This document shows, in pieces, positions 8,590-18,796 of a DNA stretch of 64,000 bases. The stretch is taken from NCBI RefSeq assembly GCF_009676955.1, contig NZ_CP045696.1:3098501-3162500 (forward strand), read 5' to 3'. How positions within the stretch are numbered: the first letter of the stretch is position 1; every line of letters starts with the position of its first letter. Under the pieces are notes generated by a model that had not been told where the DNA came from, made no database searches, and saw only the letters and a list, made by a program, of their open reading frames with translations. The DNA comes from Sodaliphilus pleomorphus (GTDB lineage: Bacteria; Bacteroidota; Bacteroidia; Bacteroidales; Muribaculaceae). The translations under genes were made by a program, and so were the position numbers.

Positions 8590-11500
8590 ATGTCGGCAAT
8601 TTTATTTAGAAAAAACATACATGTCTTCTCCTTGCTCTGCATGATGCTCATGTGTCTTGCAGGCACTGTCGAGGGCCTTGCACAAGATGCCAAGTTCCAG
8701 TCGCAAGTCACTCCGCCACCTGTCACGCCAGTGGGTGTAAACCAAAAGAAATCGCCTAAAGACTCTGTCGAGCTCCGTCAGCCAGTAGCCGACAAGGTGA
8801 CTGACAACTACGGCAACCTCCAGTTTGTGCAGCAGCCCACCGACTTGAAGAACCCCGACAATGTCACCACCACTGTCGAGTATGACCCTGCAACGGGGAT
8901 GTATGTGGTGCACACCAAGATAGGCGACAACGATGTGGTCACCCCCTTCCTGCTCAACCGCGACGAGTACAACAACACGGCCTTGCGCCAGTCGATGGTA
9001 GAGTATTACAGGCAGAAAAATGCCATGGCTGCCGACTCGGCCAGCAAGAAGTCGCCCTTCAATTTTCTCGACATGCAATTTGGCCTCGGGCCGCTCGATG
9101 CCATCTTCGGTCCTGGCGGCGTGCAGTTGAAAACCCAGGGGTCGGCTACAATCAACATGGGCGTGAAAATGAACAAGACCGATAATCCCGCCCTCTCGGT
9201 CTCGGCGCGTAAAAAAACTTATTTCGACTTCGAGCAGAAGATCCAAGCCACCATAGCAGCCTCGGTGGGCGACAAGATGAAATTCAACATGACTTACAAT
9301 ACCGATGCCACCTTTGAGTTCGACAACAAGAACTTGAAGCTTGCCTATGAAGGCAAGGAAGACGAGATTATCAAGAATCTCGAGGCCGGCAATGTGAGCA
9401 TGACCACCGGTTCGTCGCTCATTCGTGGTGGCTCGGCTTTGTTTGGCATCAAGGCAAAGATGCAATTTGGCAAACTCACGGCCACGGCCCTTGTCTCGCA
9501 GCAGAACTCCGAGACGCAGACGGTGAGCTCCAGCGGCGGTTCGCAGAAAACGGCTTTCTCCATTTCGGCCGATTCCTACGATGCCAACCGGCATTTCTTC
9601 CTGTCGCAGTTCTTCCGCGACAACTACGACGCATGGTGCTCCAAGCTTCCTCTTGTGTCGTCGGGCATCAGCGTGACCAAAATCGAGGTTTGGGTCACCA
9701 ACAAGAAGGGCAATTTCGACTCGTCGCGCAATCTTGTGTCGTTCCAGGACATAGGTGAAGGCGATAACAGCCACATCCTTAATCATCACTGGACGGGCAC
9801 TGGTGCAGGCAACCCCTCCAACACGTCCAACAACTTGTTGACCGAAATCAGAGAGCAGTATCCCAATGCACGCTACATCGACCAGGTGTCGACAGCACTT
9901 GCCCCGCTCGAGGCCTATGGTGTTGTGGGCGGCCGCGACTATGAAAAGGTGGAGAGTGCCCGCTTGCTGTCGTCGTCGGAATACACATTGAACTCGGCCT
10001 TAGGCTACATTTCGCTCAACTCGGCCTTGACTGCCGACGAAGTGCTGAGTGTGGCCTATCAGTACACCTACAGGGGTGCAACCTACCAGGTGGGAGAGTT
10101 CTCGAGCGACATCGATAGCACGGCACAGTCACTCTATGTGAAAATGCTCAAGGGCACCACTGCATCGCCCACCTACCCCATGTGGGACTTGATGATGAAA
10201 AACGTGTATTCGCTCGGGGCCTACCAGGTGTCGCCCAACAATTTTAAGCTCAACGTCATGTTCCTCAGCGACACGACGGGCAACGAAATCAACTACATTC
10301 CTGCAGGCACTATCAATGGCACCCCGCTGTTGCAAGTCATGAACCTCGACCGTCTCGACGCCAACAAAGAGCCCAACATCGACGGCCGTTTCGACTATAT
10401 CGAGGGCTATACCATCAATGCGTCGAAGGGCAAAGTCATATTCCCGGTTGTGGAACCCTTCGGCAGCTGGCTCAAGTCTAAACTCAACAGCGAGGCCCTT
10501 GCCGAGAAATATTGTTTTCAGGAGCTTTACGACACCACACAGACGGTTGCCAAAATCTCAGACAAAAACAAGTTTGTGCTCGAAGGCGAGTATCAAGCCT
10601 CGTCGGGCAACGTGATAAGCCTCAATGCTTCCAATGTGGCCCGTGGGTCGGTTGTTGTGACTGCCGGTGGTGTCACCCTTACTGAGAACAGCGACTACAC
10701 GGTCGACTACAGCATGGGTACTGTCACCATTATCAACCAGAGCATCATCGACGCAGGCACAAGTATCAACGTTTCGCTTGAGAACCAATCCACCTTCAGC
10801 ATGCAGCGCAAGACCTTGCTGGGCTTGGACCTTGACTATGCCTTCAACAAAAATTTCCACGTGGGTGCCACGGTTATGCACTATGGCGAGAAGGCTATCA
10901 CCGAGAAGGTGTCGATAGGTAGCGAGCTCGTGAACAACACGATATGGGGAGCCAACATTTCCTATAACAACAACTTCATGTGGCTCACCAACTTGCTCAA
11001 CAAGATTCCCACGGTGAATGCCACCCAACCCTCGTCGCTGTCGTTCACTGGCGAGTTTGCACAGCTCGTGCCACACTCGGCCAGCACCGGCAGCAATGCA
11101 GGCAGCTCCTATATCGACGACTTCGAGTCGACGCAATCGGGCATCGATCTGCGCTCGCCCTACTCTTGGTTCTTGGCCTCTACGCCCTGCGACCCGAGTA
11201 CCGAAGGCCTGTTTCCTGAGGCACAGTTGAGCAACAATGTCGACTATGGCAAGAATCGTGCACTGCTTGCTTGGTACTACATCGACCGCCTGTTCACACA
11301 GCGCAATTCCTCTTATAGCCCTGGTTATATAAAGAACGACCTCGACCAGCTCTCCAATCCCTATGTGCGCGAGATTCCTTACAGCGAGGTGTTCCCTGGC
11401 CGCGAGCTCAACTACGGTGAGTCGTCGATCATCCAGACGCTCAACCTCTCGTTCTATCCCAACGAGCGTGGCCCCTATAACCTTGATGCGTCCAATATCG

Positions 11501-14500
11501 ATGAGAATGGCAATCTCTTGAATCCCGAGAAGCGATGGGGCGGCATCATGAGGAAGCTCGACAACACCAACTTTGAATCGTCCAATATCGAGTACATCCA
11601 ATTCTGGATGATGGACCCCTTCCTCGACCCCGACCTCGACAACACGTCGGGTGGCGACCTTTATTTCAATTTGGGTGAGTTGAGCGAGGACATCCTCAAG
11701 GACGGGCTCAAGAGCTACGAGAACGGCCTGCCCATCGACGGATCCGATACCAATACAAAGAAAACCGTGTGGGGCAAGGTGTCGTCTCAACCGTCGCTCA
11801 CCTATGCTTTCGACACCTCGGCAGGGTCGCGTGTGCATCAAGACGTGGGGTTAAACGGCTTGTCGACTGCCGAAGAGCTCAACGACTCGTCCTATGCTTA
11901 CTACGACTTTGTCAAGCGCCTGCGTGCGGTTTTGCCGGCGACCACTATCGCAACAATGGAAAACGACCCGTTCTCTCCGCTCAACGACCCGGCTGGCGAC
12001 AACTATCACTTCTATCGCGGTTACGACTACGACGAAGCCAAGCTGAGCATCCTGGAACGTTACAAGCACTACAACGGTACCGAGGGCAACTCGCTCGCCG
12101 CCGAGGATGCCAGCGACCCGCTGTATCAGAGCTCACGCAGCGTGCCCGATGTTGAAGACATCAACCAAGACAACACGCTCAATGAGTATGAGCGCTATTT
12201 CCAATATAAAATTTCGATAAGACCTGCCGACTTGGTTGTGGGACAAAACTATATTGTCGACAAGCAGGAGTTGACCAAGACCATGCGCAATGGCAAGAAG
12301 CAGCATGTGGTGTGGTATCAATTCTCAATACCGTTGTCAAGCTATCAGAAAGTAGTGGGTTCTATCTCCGATTTCTCCACTATACGCTTCATGCGCATGT
12401 TCCTCACCGGCTTTGCCAAGACTACCCATTTGCGATTTGCCACGCTTGAACTCGTGCGCGGCGAGTGGCGCAACTACGACTACGACCCCGACCAGCGTGC
12501 CAATGCTCCCAAGCAGGGCTCGCTCACTGTCAACACCGTCAACATCGAGGAAAATGCAAGCCGCGAGCCTGTCAACTATGTGCTGCCTCCTGGCGTGAGC
12601 CGTATCGTCGACTCGGGGCAGTCGCAAATCACCCAGCTCAACGAGCAGTCGATGCAAATGAAAATCGAGGGCTTGCCTGCAGGAGATGCTATCGCCGTGT
12701 ATCGCAACACGAGTCTCGACTTGCGCATCTACAAGCGCATGCAGATGTTTGTGCACGAGGAGGCCCTGGTCAACGATGCCACGGCTTTGAAAAACGGCGA
12801 CCTCACCGTTTTCCTGCGCATGGGCACCGATGTGAAGAACAACTACTACGAGTATGAAATACCCATGGTGCTCACTCCCCACAGTTCTTCCTACAGCACC
12901 AATAGCTCAAGCGACCGTCTCATTGTGTGGCCCGAGGCCAATATGTTTGACTTCTCGCTCAGTGCACTCACCAATGTCAAGAGAAATCGCAATGCCCAGA
13001 AGATGGCCGGCGTCGAGGGGGTGTCCTACTACAGCCGTTATACCGAGCAAGACCCCGCCCACGAGAACTCGCGCATCACGGTGATGGGTAACCCGTCGTT
13101 GAGCGATGTGCGTGTTATGCTCATAGGCATTCGCAACAAGGCCAGTACAACCAAAGATGCCACCGTGTGGGTCGATGAGCTGCGCGTGACCGACTTTGAC
13201 CAAGACGGCGGATGGGCTGCCAAGGCCAATGCCACCTTGAACTTGAGCGACATTGGCACGGTCAACTTTGGTTGGCACAAGGAAACAACTGGCTTCGGCT
13301 CGGTCGACCAAAGCCTGAGCCAGCGCCGTCTCGACGACTACGACCAGATGAATGTCGCCTTCCAGGTCGACGCAGGCCGTTTCCTGCCCGAAAAGGTTAA
13401 ACTCAAGGCCCCGGTCTATTACTCCTACACCAAGGAAAAGTCCACGCCCAAATATAACCCGCTCGACGATGATGTGCTCCTGAACGATGCTCTCGATGCC
13501 TGCAGCACCAAGGAGCAGCGCGATTCCATCAGCGACTATGCTGTCACCAATCACACGGTCAAGAGCTTCTCGGTTTCGGGCTTGAAGTTTGACGTCAAGA
13601 GCAAGAATCCCATGCCTTGGGATCCTGCCAACTTCTCGTTCAGCTACTCCTTCAACAAGCAGCACACCAGCGATCCCGACAACGTGTATGAGAACACCAA
13701 CGACTATCGTGGCAGTTTCAACTACAGTTGGACGCCCTATGCCAAGCCCTTCACTCCCTTCAAGCGCATGATCAATGCTAAGAACAAGCACATGAAGTTC
13801 TTCCGTGAGTGGGAATTGCACTGGCTGCCGTCGTCGATTTCGTTCAACAGCAACATCTCGCGCTACTACTATGAGCAACAGACGCGTAACACTACCGATG
13901 CCAAAATCGACATACCAGTATCGGTTTCTAAAAACTTCCTCTGGGATAGGCAGTTTGCCATCACTTGGGCGTTTACCAAGTCGCTTTCGATGTCGCTCAA
14001 CACCCAGACGACAGCCCACATTCTTGAGCCTGTGGGACAAGTCAACAAGAAGCTCTTCCCCGATGCCTACCGTGACTGGAAGGACTCGGTGTGGCGCAGC
14101 ATCAAGAACCTGGGTACTCCCTGGGCCTACAACCAGACTTTCACCGCAAGCTACCGGACCCCGTTCAGCAGCATTCCCATTTTGAGTTTCATCAATGCCA
14201 ACGCTACCTACAATGCCACCTACAACTGGGATCGTGGCACCTCGCTCGAGGGGGTGTTTGCCGGCAATACGGTGGCCAATCAGGCTGTGCTCAACTTCGA
14301 CACCCGTTTCAATATGGAAACGCTCTACAACAAGATTCCATATTTGAAAGATGTGAACAAGCGCTTCTCGAGCAGTGGTGGCTTCAACCGCAACCAGCCC
14401 GGCGGCAAGCGCACCTCTGCAAAGAAACCCAAGAAGTTTGACCGCACCTATAAGTTGCAGCCCGACTCGACCTTCGTCATCAAGCACAACATGAATGTGA

Positions 14501-16086
14501 AGAACTTGCGTGTGACAGCCACCACCACCGACGGCAAGCGATATCCGATCAAGTATAAAGTGAAAGACAACAACAATATCGAGATATTGAGCAAGGGCGA
14601 TGAAAATGTGAAAATCACCATCACCGAGATTCCCGCCAAGGAGAAGAAGGGATTCATGTATGAGTTTGCTCAATACTCTACCCGCCTGTTGATGAGTGTG
14701 CGCAGTTTTAGCGTGAAGTTCAGCAACACGCGGCAGATGTCGTTGCCTCAGTTCATTCCCAATGTGGGCGACATCTTCGGTCAGAACAACCACTACGATG
14801 TGATGGCCCCGGGTTTAGACTTTGCTTTTGGGTTTACCGACGAGAGCTATCTTGAGAAGGCCCAGGCACGTGGCTGGCTCCTGAATGACCAGAACATGAC
14901 CACGCCTGCTATCTACAGCAAGACCAACACCTTCAGCAGCGAGGTGCAGCTCGAGCCCCTGCGCGGCTTGAAAATCACCCTCACAGGCAACCGCACCGAC
15001 AACCGCACCAATCAGCACTACTTCATGTACGACAGTCCCACGGTGATGTACTCGGGCAGTTACACCAAGACCCACATTGCCATAGCCACTGCCTTGCGTG
15101 GAGTGAGCATCGACGATGGCTACCACAGCGATGCCTTCGACAAGTTTCTCCAAAATATTCCCATTGTGCAATCGCGCATTGAGTCGCGCTATCACGGCAA
15201 GAATTATCCCAACTCAGGCTTCATCGCCGGCACCGTCTATGCCGACCAGCCCTACAACAGCCAGAACGGCTCAATCAGGCAGACCAGCAGCGATGTGCTT
15301 ATACCGGCATTTGTTGCCGCCTACTCGGGCAAGGATGCAAAGCACTACACCCTCAATCCCTTCCCGGGCTTGAAGGATGTGCTTCCCAACTGGCGCATTA
15401 CCTACGACGGACTCTCCAAGATGTCTTTCTTCAAGCGCTACTTCAGGAGCTTCACGCTCAATCATGCCTACCAGTGCACCTACTCGGTGGGTTCCTATTC
15501 CAGCTACAGCGATTGGGTGACGATAGGCGAGGGGTTGGGCTTCACCAAGGACGCAATCACGGGCAATCCAGTGCCCTCGTCGCCCTACGATATTTCATCG
15601 GTCACTATTACCGAAAAATTCGCCCCCCTCATTGGCCTCACGGCTACGATGAACAACAATGTCACCTTCAATGCCGAGTATCGCGACTCGCGCACGCTCT
15701 CGCTCAACACCTCGGCCGGCCAGGTGGTAGAAGCCAACACGCGGTCGCTTGTGATAGGTGGTGGATATAAAATTGCCAACTTCAACTCAGTGTTGAAGAT
15801 ACGCAAGAAGCAGACGGGCATAAGCAATGACTTGACGCTCAATCTCGACTTCCAGCTCTCCAACAATACTGCACTCATACGCAAGATCGAGGCCAACACG
15901 GCACAGGCTACAAGCGGCACTCGCACCTTGGGCATCAACTTCACTGCCAACTATGTGATGAGCAAGCGCGTGACCCTGGGAGCCTACTTCGACTATCAAG
16001 TCAACACGCCGCTTGTGTCGACGACTGCCTATCCCACTACCAATGCAAATTATGGCATTTCTCTCAACATGAGCTTGGCCAAATGA
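8590..16086 (+). CDS. sprA: Type IX secretion translocon SprA (Sov)
   Basis: A giant outer-membrane protein of about 2,498 residues, the size expected for SprA/Sov, the 36-strand beta barrel through which T9SS cargo leaves the cell. I chose the ATG at 8590, because it gives a clean signal peptide (MSAILFRKNIHVFSLLCMML...AQD); the upstream ATG at 8551 adds an unlikely extension. Recognisable family segments include FNFLDMQFGLGPLDAIFGPG near the N-terminus, SSYIDDFESTQSGIDLRSPY in the middle, RVTDFDQDGGWAAKANATLN and a C-terminal barrel region rich in alternating residues that ends NANYGISLNMSLAK. Candidate cargo proteins with sorting-type tails are encoded at 27.3 kb and 37.3 kb. No other T9SS core gene is in the window. 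Confidence 0.96.
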   Translation: MSAILFRKNIHVFSLLCMMLMCLAGTVEGLAQDAKFQSQVTPPPVTPVGVNQKKSPKDSVELRQPVADKVTDNYGNLQFVQQPTDLKNPDNVTTTVEYDPATGMYVVHTKIGDNDVVTPFLLNRDEYNNTALRQSMVEYYRQKNAMAADSASKKSPFNFLDMQFGLGPLDAIFGPGGVQLKTQGSATINMGVKMNKTDNPALSVSARKKTYFDFEQKIQATIAASVGDKMKFNMTYNTDATFEFDNKNLKLAYEGKEDEIIKNLEAGNVSMTTGSSLIRGGSALFGIKAKMQFGKLTATALVSQQNSETQTVSSSGGSQKTAFSISADSYDANRHFFLSQFFRDNYDAWCSKLPLVSSGISVTKIEVWVTNKKGNFDSSRNLVSFQDIGEGDNSHILNHHWTGTGAGNPSNTSNNLLTEIREQYPNARYIDQVSTALAPLEAYGVVGGRDYEKVESARLLSSSEYTLNSALGYISLNSALTADEVLSVAYQYTYRGATYQVGEFSSDIDSTAQSLYVKMLKGTTASPTYPMWDLMMKNVYSLGAYQVSPNNFKLNVMFLSDTTGNEINYIPAGTINGTPLLQVMNLDRLDANKEPNIDGRFDYIEGYTINASKGKVIFPVVEPFGSWLKSKLNSEALAEKYCFQELYDTTQTVAKISDKNKFVLEGEYQASSGNVISLNASNVARGSVVVTAGGVTLTENSDYTVDYSMGTVTIINQSIIDAGTSINVSLENQSTFSMQRKTLLGLDLDYAFNKNFHVGATVMHYGEKAITEKVSIGSELVNNTIWGANISYNNNFMWLTNLLNKIPTVNATQPSSLSFTGEFAQLVPHSASTGSNAGSSYIDDFESTQSGIDLRSPYSWFLASTPCDPSTEGLFPEAQLSNNVDYGKNRALLAWYYIDRLFTQRNSSYSPGYIKNDLDQLSNPYVREIPYSEVFPGRELNYGESSIIQTLNLSFYPNERGPYNLDASNIDENGNLLNPEKRWGGIMRKLDNTNFESSNIEYIQFWMMDPFLDPDLDNTSGGDLYFNLGELSEDILKDGLKSYENGLPIDGSDTNTKKTVWGKVSSQPSLTYAFDTSAGSRVHQDVGLNGLSTAEELNDSSYAYYDFVKRLRAVLPATTIATMENDPFSPLNDPAGDNYHFYRGYDYDEAKLSILERYKHYNGTEGNSLAAEDASDPLYQSSRSVPDVEDINQDNTLNEYERYFQYKISIRPADLVVGQNYIVDKQELTKTMRNGKKQHVVWYQFSIPLSSYQKVVGSISDFSTIRFMRMFLTGFAKTTHLRFATLELVRGEWRNYDYDPDQRANAPKQGSLTVNTVNIEENASREPVNYVLPPGVSRIVDSGQSQITQLNEQSMQMKIEGLPAGDAIAVYRNTSLDLRIYKRMQMFVHEEALVNDATALKNGDLTVFLRMGTDVKNNYYEYEIPMVLTPHSSSYSTNSSSDRLIVWPEANMFDFSLSALTNVKRNRNAQKMAGVEGVSYYSRYTEQDPAHENSRITVMGNPSLSDVRVMLIGIRNKASTTKDATVWVDELRVTDFDQDGGWAAKANATLNLSDIGTVNFGWHKETTGFGSVDQSLSQRRLDDYDQMNVAFQVDAGRFLPEKVKLKAPVYYSYTKEKSTPKYNPLDDDVLLNDALDACSTKEQRDSISDYAVTNHTVKSFSVSGLKFDVKSKNPMPWDPANFSFSYSFNKQHTSDPDNVYENTNDYRGSFNYSWTPYAKPFTPFKRMINAKNKHMKFFREWELHWLPSSISFNSNISRYYYEQQTRNTTDAKIDIPVSVSKNFLWDRQFAITWAFTKSLSMSLNTQTTAHILEPVGQVNKKLFPDAYRDWKDSVWRSIKNLGTPWAYNQTFTASYRTPFSSIPILSFINANATYNATYNWDRGTSLEGVFAGNTVANQAVLNFDTRFNMETLYNKIPYLKDVNKRFSSSGGFNRNQPGGKRTSAKKPKKFDRTYKLQPDSTFVIKHNMNVKNLRVTATTTDGKRYPIKYKVKDNNNIEILSKGDENVKITITEIPAKEKKGFMYEFAQYSTRLLMSVRSFSVKFSNTRQMSLPQFIPNVGDIFGQNNHYDVMAPGLDFAFGFTDESYLEKAQARGWLLNDQNMTTPAIYSKTNTFSSEVQLEPLRGLKITLTGNRTDNRTNQHYFMYDSPTVMYSGSYTKTHIAIATALRGVSIDDGYHSDAFDKFLQNIPIVQSRIESRYHGKNYPNSGFIAGTVYADQPYNSQNGSIRQTSSDVLIPAFVAAYSGKDAKHYTLNPFPGLKDVLPNWRITYDGLSKMSFFKRYFRSFTLNHAYQCTYSVGSYSSYSDWVTIGEGLGFTKDAITGNPVPSSPYDISSVTITEKFAPLIGLTATMNNNVTFNAEYRDSRTLSLNTSAGQVVEANTRSLVIGGGYKIANFNSVLKIRKKQTGISNDLTLNLDFQLSNNTALIRKIEANTAQATSGTRTLGINFTANYVMSKRVTLGAYFDYQVNTPLVSTTAYPTTNANYGISLNMSLAK

Positions 16087-16128
16087 CTTATGGCATGAAA
16101 GATTTATTCTTTTTTCACAAAAAAATGC

Positions 16129-16136
16129 TATCTTTG
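16129..16136 (+). promoter_or_regulatory. -7 promoter box upstream of the 124-residue protein
   Basis: TATCTTTG is a perfect TAnnTTTG box, with a T-rich tract about 20 bases upstream in place of a clear TTTG, and 60 bases before the ATG at 16196. It should drive the three-gene run to the M16 peptidase. Confidence 0.6.
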
Positions 16137-16195
16137 CACTTAGTGTAAGGCGGCCGCGCGTCGCTTGTTATTCAAGATGTTTAATTATCAGCAAT

Positions 16196-16570
16196 ATGGA
16201 CCAAGCTTTAAAGAAGAAGTTGAGCAAAGACCCTAACGGTCTCATGACGTATGAGTACATTGCCAATAATATTGATTCAGTCGACGCCGACATGCCAGAA
16301 CTGGTCGACAACATTATCGCCGTCGACAAGAACGGGCAATTTGTGGTGAGCACTGCTCGCTACTTGCATGCCATCGACGCCAAGAAATATGCTCCCTGCA
16401 TCGACAAGCTTGTGAAGGCCGCCATCGAGCGGGATCGAGAACACGTGTATCTTGGCGACCTTGCCGCCACGATATGGGGTCCCGACTACAAGGATCATGC
16501 AGCTGAGTTGAGCGCAAAAGACGACAACTTCCGCCGCATTTTCAAGCGCCTTTATCCCTCGGGCATTTAG
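16196..16570 (+). CDS. Conserved small soluble protein of unknown function
   Basis: A 124-residue, mostly helical, acidic-basic protein with no signal peptide or membrane helix. Visible features are LKKKLSKDPNGLMTYEYI at the start, DMPELVDNIIAVDKNGQF in the middle and a C-terminal FRRIFKRLYPSGI. It has a good promoter and its codon use matches neighbouring genes, so it is real. I do not recognise a domain with known function. It precedes a cyclophilin and an M16 peptidase in the same orientation. Confidence 0.78.
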   Translation: MDQALKKKLSKDPNGLMTYEYIANNIDSVDADMPELVDNIIAVDKNGQFVVSTARYLHAIDAKKYAPCIDKLVKAAIERDREHVYLGDLAATIWGPDYKDHAAELSAKDDNFRRIFKRLYPSGI

Positions 16571-16631
16571 GGCGTGAAAGTGAGAGCGTGACTCGGTGAT
16601 GCATTATTCACGTTGCAACATGTTTTTTTTT

Positions 16632-17480
16632 ATGCGCTTCTTCAATAGTTTAATCATCGTGTTGGTGCTGCTTTTGTTTTCATCCACCTGCATCGCAGCA
16701 CAAGACACACAACAACAACAAATTGAGTTGAAAAACTGCACCAAGGTCTCTCTTGAGACATCGATGGGTCGCATTGTTGTGGCCCTGTATAACGACACCC
16801 CCATTCATCGCGACAATTTCATCAAGCTTGTGAAGGAAGGTTACTACGACGGGTTGCTGTTTCACCGCGTCATCAATGAGTTTATGATTCAAGGTGGCGA
16901 TCCCACCTCACGCGATGCCGACTCGACTGCCATGCTGGGCAGCGGCGGCCCGGGCTACACATTGCCAGCCGAGATTAAGTTTCCCGAGCACTATCACAAG
17001 CGTGGCGCACTGGCGGCTGCCCGCACTGGCGACAGCACCAATCCCAATCGTCGCAGCAGTGGCAGCCAGTTCTATATCGTCACGGGCTCTCGCATCGACA
17101 ATCAAGCGCTTGGCATGATTGAGATGAGACTTGAATCGCAGGTGTGCCAGAATATTTTTGTCAACCTTGTTGAGCAGCATCGCGACTCGCTCATGCAATT
17201 GCAGGCCTCGGGCGACACTGCCGCTGTGGTTCACGCTCAGCAGCAACTTGCTGCCGAGACCAAGGCTATCTACACCAAGAATCCTGCCTTCTACTCGGCC
17301 GAAATGAAGAAAACCTATACCACTGTGGGTGGTGCACCTCATCTCGATGCACAGTACACGGTCTTTGGCGAGGTGATAGAAGGCATGGACGTTGTCGACC
17401 GCATCCAGCAGGTTGAGACTAATGCCGCCAACCGCCCCAAGCATGATGTGAAGATCATAAAAGCCACTATCGTCGAATGA
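16632..17480 (+). CDS. Exported cyclophilin-type peptidyl-prolyl isomerase
   Basis: About 282 residues from the ATG at 16632, chosen because MRFFNSLIIVLVLLLFSSTCIAAQ is a clean signal peptide; ATGs at 16599 and 16620 are alternatives. The cyclophilin fold is shown by YDGLLFHRVINEFMIQGGDP, ALAAARTGD...NRRSSGSQFYIV and YTVFGEVIEGMDVVDRIQ. A helical insertion of about 80 residues (IEMRLESQVCQNIF through KKTYTTVGG) splits the fold before the last strands, as in other Bacteroidetes cyclophilins. It would act on proline peptide bonds of exported proteins in the periplasm. Its stop overlaps the M16 peptidase start by four bases (ATGA), so the two are coupled. Confidence 0.92.
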   Translation: MRFFNSLIIVLVLLLFSSTCIAAQDTQQQQIELKNCTKVSLETSMGRIVVALYNDTPIHRDNFIKLVKEGYYDGLLFHRVINEFMIQGGDPTSRDADSTAMLGSGGPGYTLPAEIKFPEHYHKRGALAAARTGDSTNPNRRSSGSQFYIVTGSRIDNQALGMIEMRLESQVCQNIFVNLVEQHRDSLMQLQASGDTAAVVHAQQQLAAETKAIYTKNPAFYSAEMKKTYTTVGGAPHLDAQYTVFGEVIEGMDVVDRIQQVETNAANRPKHDVKIIKATIVE

Positions 17481-18739
17481 TCGACGTCAACGTCTATAAG
17501 CTGCCCAACGGCCTCACCTTGCTGCATCATTACGATTGCTCGACGCGCATGGTGTGTGTCAACTTGCTTTACGACGTGGGCAGTCGTGACGAGAACCAGT
17601 CGTGCACCGGTCTGGCCCATCTCATGGAGCACCTCATGTTCACAGGTTCACGCTATGCTCCCGACTTTGACGGGGCCTTGCAGGCTGCCGGGGGCGAGAG
17701 CAATGCCTGGACGAGTGCCGACATGACCAACTACTACGAGACGTTGCCTGCCCAAAATCTTGAGACTGCATTGTGGCTTGAGTCGGGACGCCTGCTCGGG
17801 CTGAACTTGAATGATCAGGGTGTATCGGTTCAGAAAAAGGTTGTAGTTGAGGAGTTCAAGCAACGTTGTCTCAATCAGCCTTATGGCGACCTGTCGCATT
17901 GTGTCAACAGCGTGGCCTACACCGTGCATCCCTACCGCTGGCCTGTGATAGGCCTTAGTCCCGATGATATAGAGCGTGCATCGCATCGGGAAATTGTTGA
18001 TTTCTTCCATTCGCACTATGCTGTCAACAATCTCATTTTATGCATTTCGGGTCATGTGGCACTTGACAGGGCTGTGGATTTGGTAGTAAAGTGGTTTGGC
18101 GATATTGAACCCGTGCAACTTCCCAAGCGAGAATTGCCACAAGAGCCTGCTCACACTGCGCGCCGTTGTGCCCACTTTCGCCGTGATGTGCCCGACGACA
18201 TGGTTTATCTTGTGTTCAACATGTGCGGCCGCACCGAGCGCGACTATGTGGCCTGCGACCAGTTGAGCGATATCTTGTCCAATGGCACCTCGTCGCGTCT
18301 TTATCAAAACGTGCTGCTCAAGACAGGCATGTTTACCGATCTTGATGCCTCGGTCACTGGGACTATCGACCCAGGGTTGTTTCTCTTGCGTGGCCGCTTG
18401 AGCAAGGGGGTGAAATTTGATCGAGCCTTGGCAGCGATTGAGCAAGAGTTGCAGCGGCTGGTTGATGATGGCGTGACCCAGTATGAGCACGAGAAGGCGA
18501 CCAACAAGTATGAGTCAAACTTTCTTTTTGAGAATATAGGTTATGCCGAGAAGGCCGTTAAGCTGTGCCAGTATGAATTGTTGGGCAAGAATAGCCTCGA
18601 GCTCGACTATAATGCCGACAGCGTGAATACCGAAGTGGGCAGGTATCACAACCTTGACAGGTCTCTTCTGCAGCAAGTAGCAAGCCAGTTGTTCAGGCCC
18701 GAGAACAGCTCAGTGATCTTTTACGGTCCCAATGCTTGA
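17477..18739 (+). CDS. M16 family zinc metallopeptidase (insulinase/processing-peptidase type)
   Basis: A 420-residue protein with the inverted zinc motif HxxEH as HLMEH (residues about 46-50) and the downstream Glu in VVVEEFKQR as the likely third ligand. The two-domain M16 layout is complete: an active N-terminal half and a C-terminal half containing LSDILSNGTSSRLYQNVLL. There is no signal peptide, so it is probably cytoplasmic. Translational coupling to the upstream cyclophilin suggests a shared role in protein or peptide turnover; that is an inference. The gene converges on murI with only 57 bases between stops and no clear terminator. Confidence 0.93.
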   Translation: MIDVNVYKLPNGLTLLHHYDCSTRMVCVNLLYDVGSRDENQSCTGLAHLMEHLMFTGSRYAPDFDGALQAAGGESNAWTSADMTNYYETLPAQNLETALWLESGRLLGLNLNDQGVSVQKKVVVEEFKQRCLNQPYGDLSHCVNSVAYTVHPYRWPVIGLSPDDIERASHREIVDFFHSHYAVNNLILCISGHVALDRAVDLVVKWFGDIEPVQLPKRELPQEPAHTARRCAHFRRDVPDDMVYLVFNMCGRTERDYVACDQLSDILSNGTSSRLYQNVLLKTGMFTDLDASVTGTIDPGLFLLRGRLSKGVKFDRALAAIEQELQRLVDDGVTQYEHEKATNKYESNFLFENIGYAEKAVKLCQYELLGKNSLELDYNADSVNTEVGRYHNLDRSLLQQVASQLFRPENSSVIFYGPNA

Positions 18740-18796
18740 CTTCACGCATAGAATACCTGTTCTCTTATCGTTGTTTTGAAAAGGGATTTTCTTCGC

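Noticed and set aside
12907..14793. 628-codon open frame antisense to sprA
   Set aside because: Shadow of sprA codon bias; low-complexity Val/His/Leu translation with no domain.
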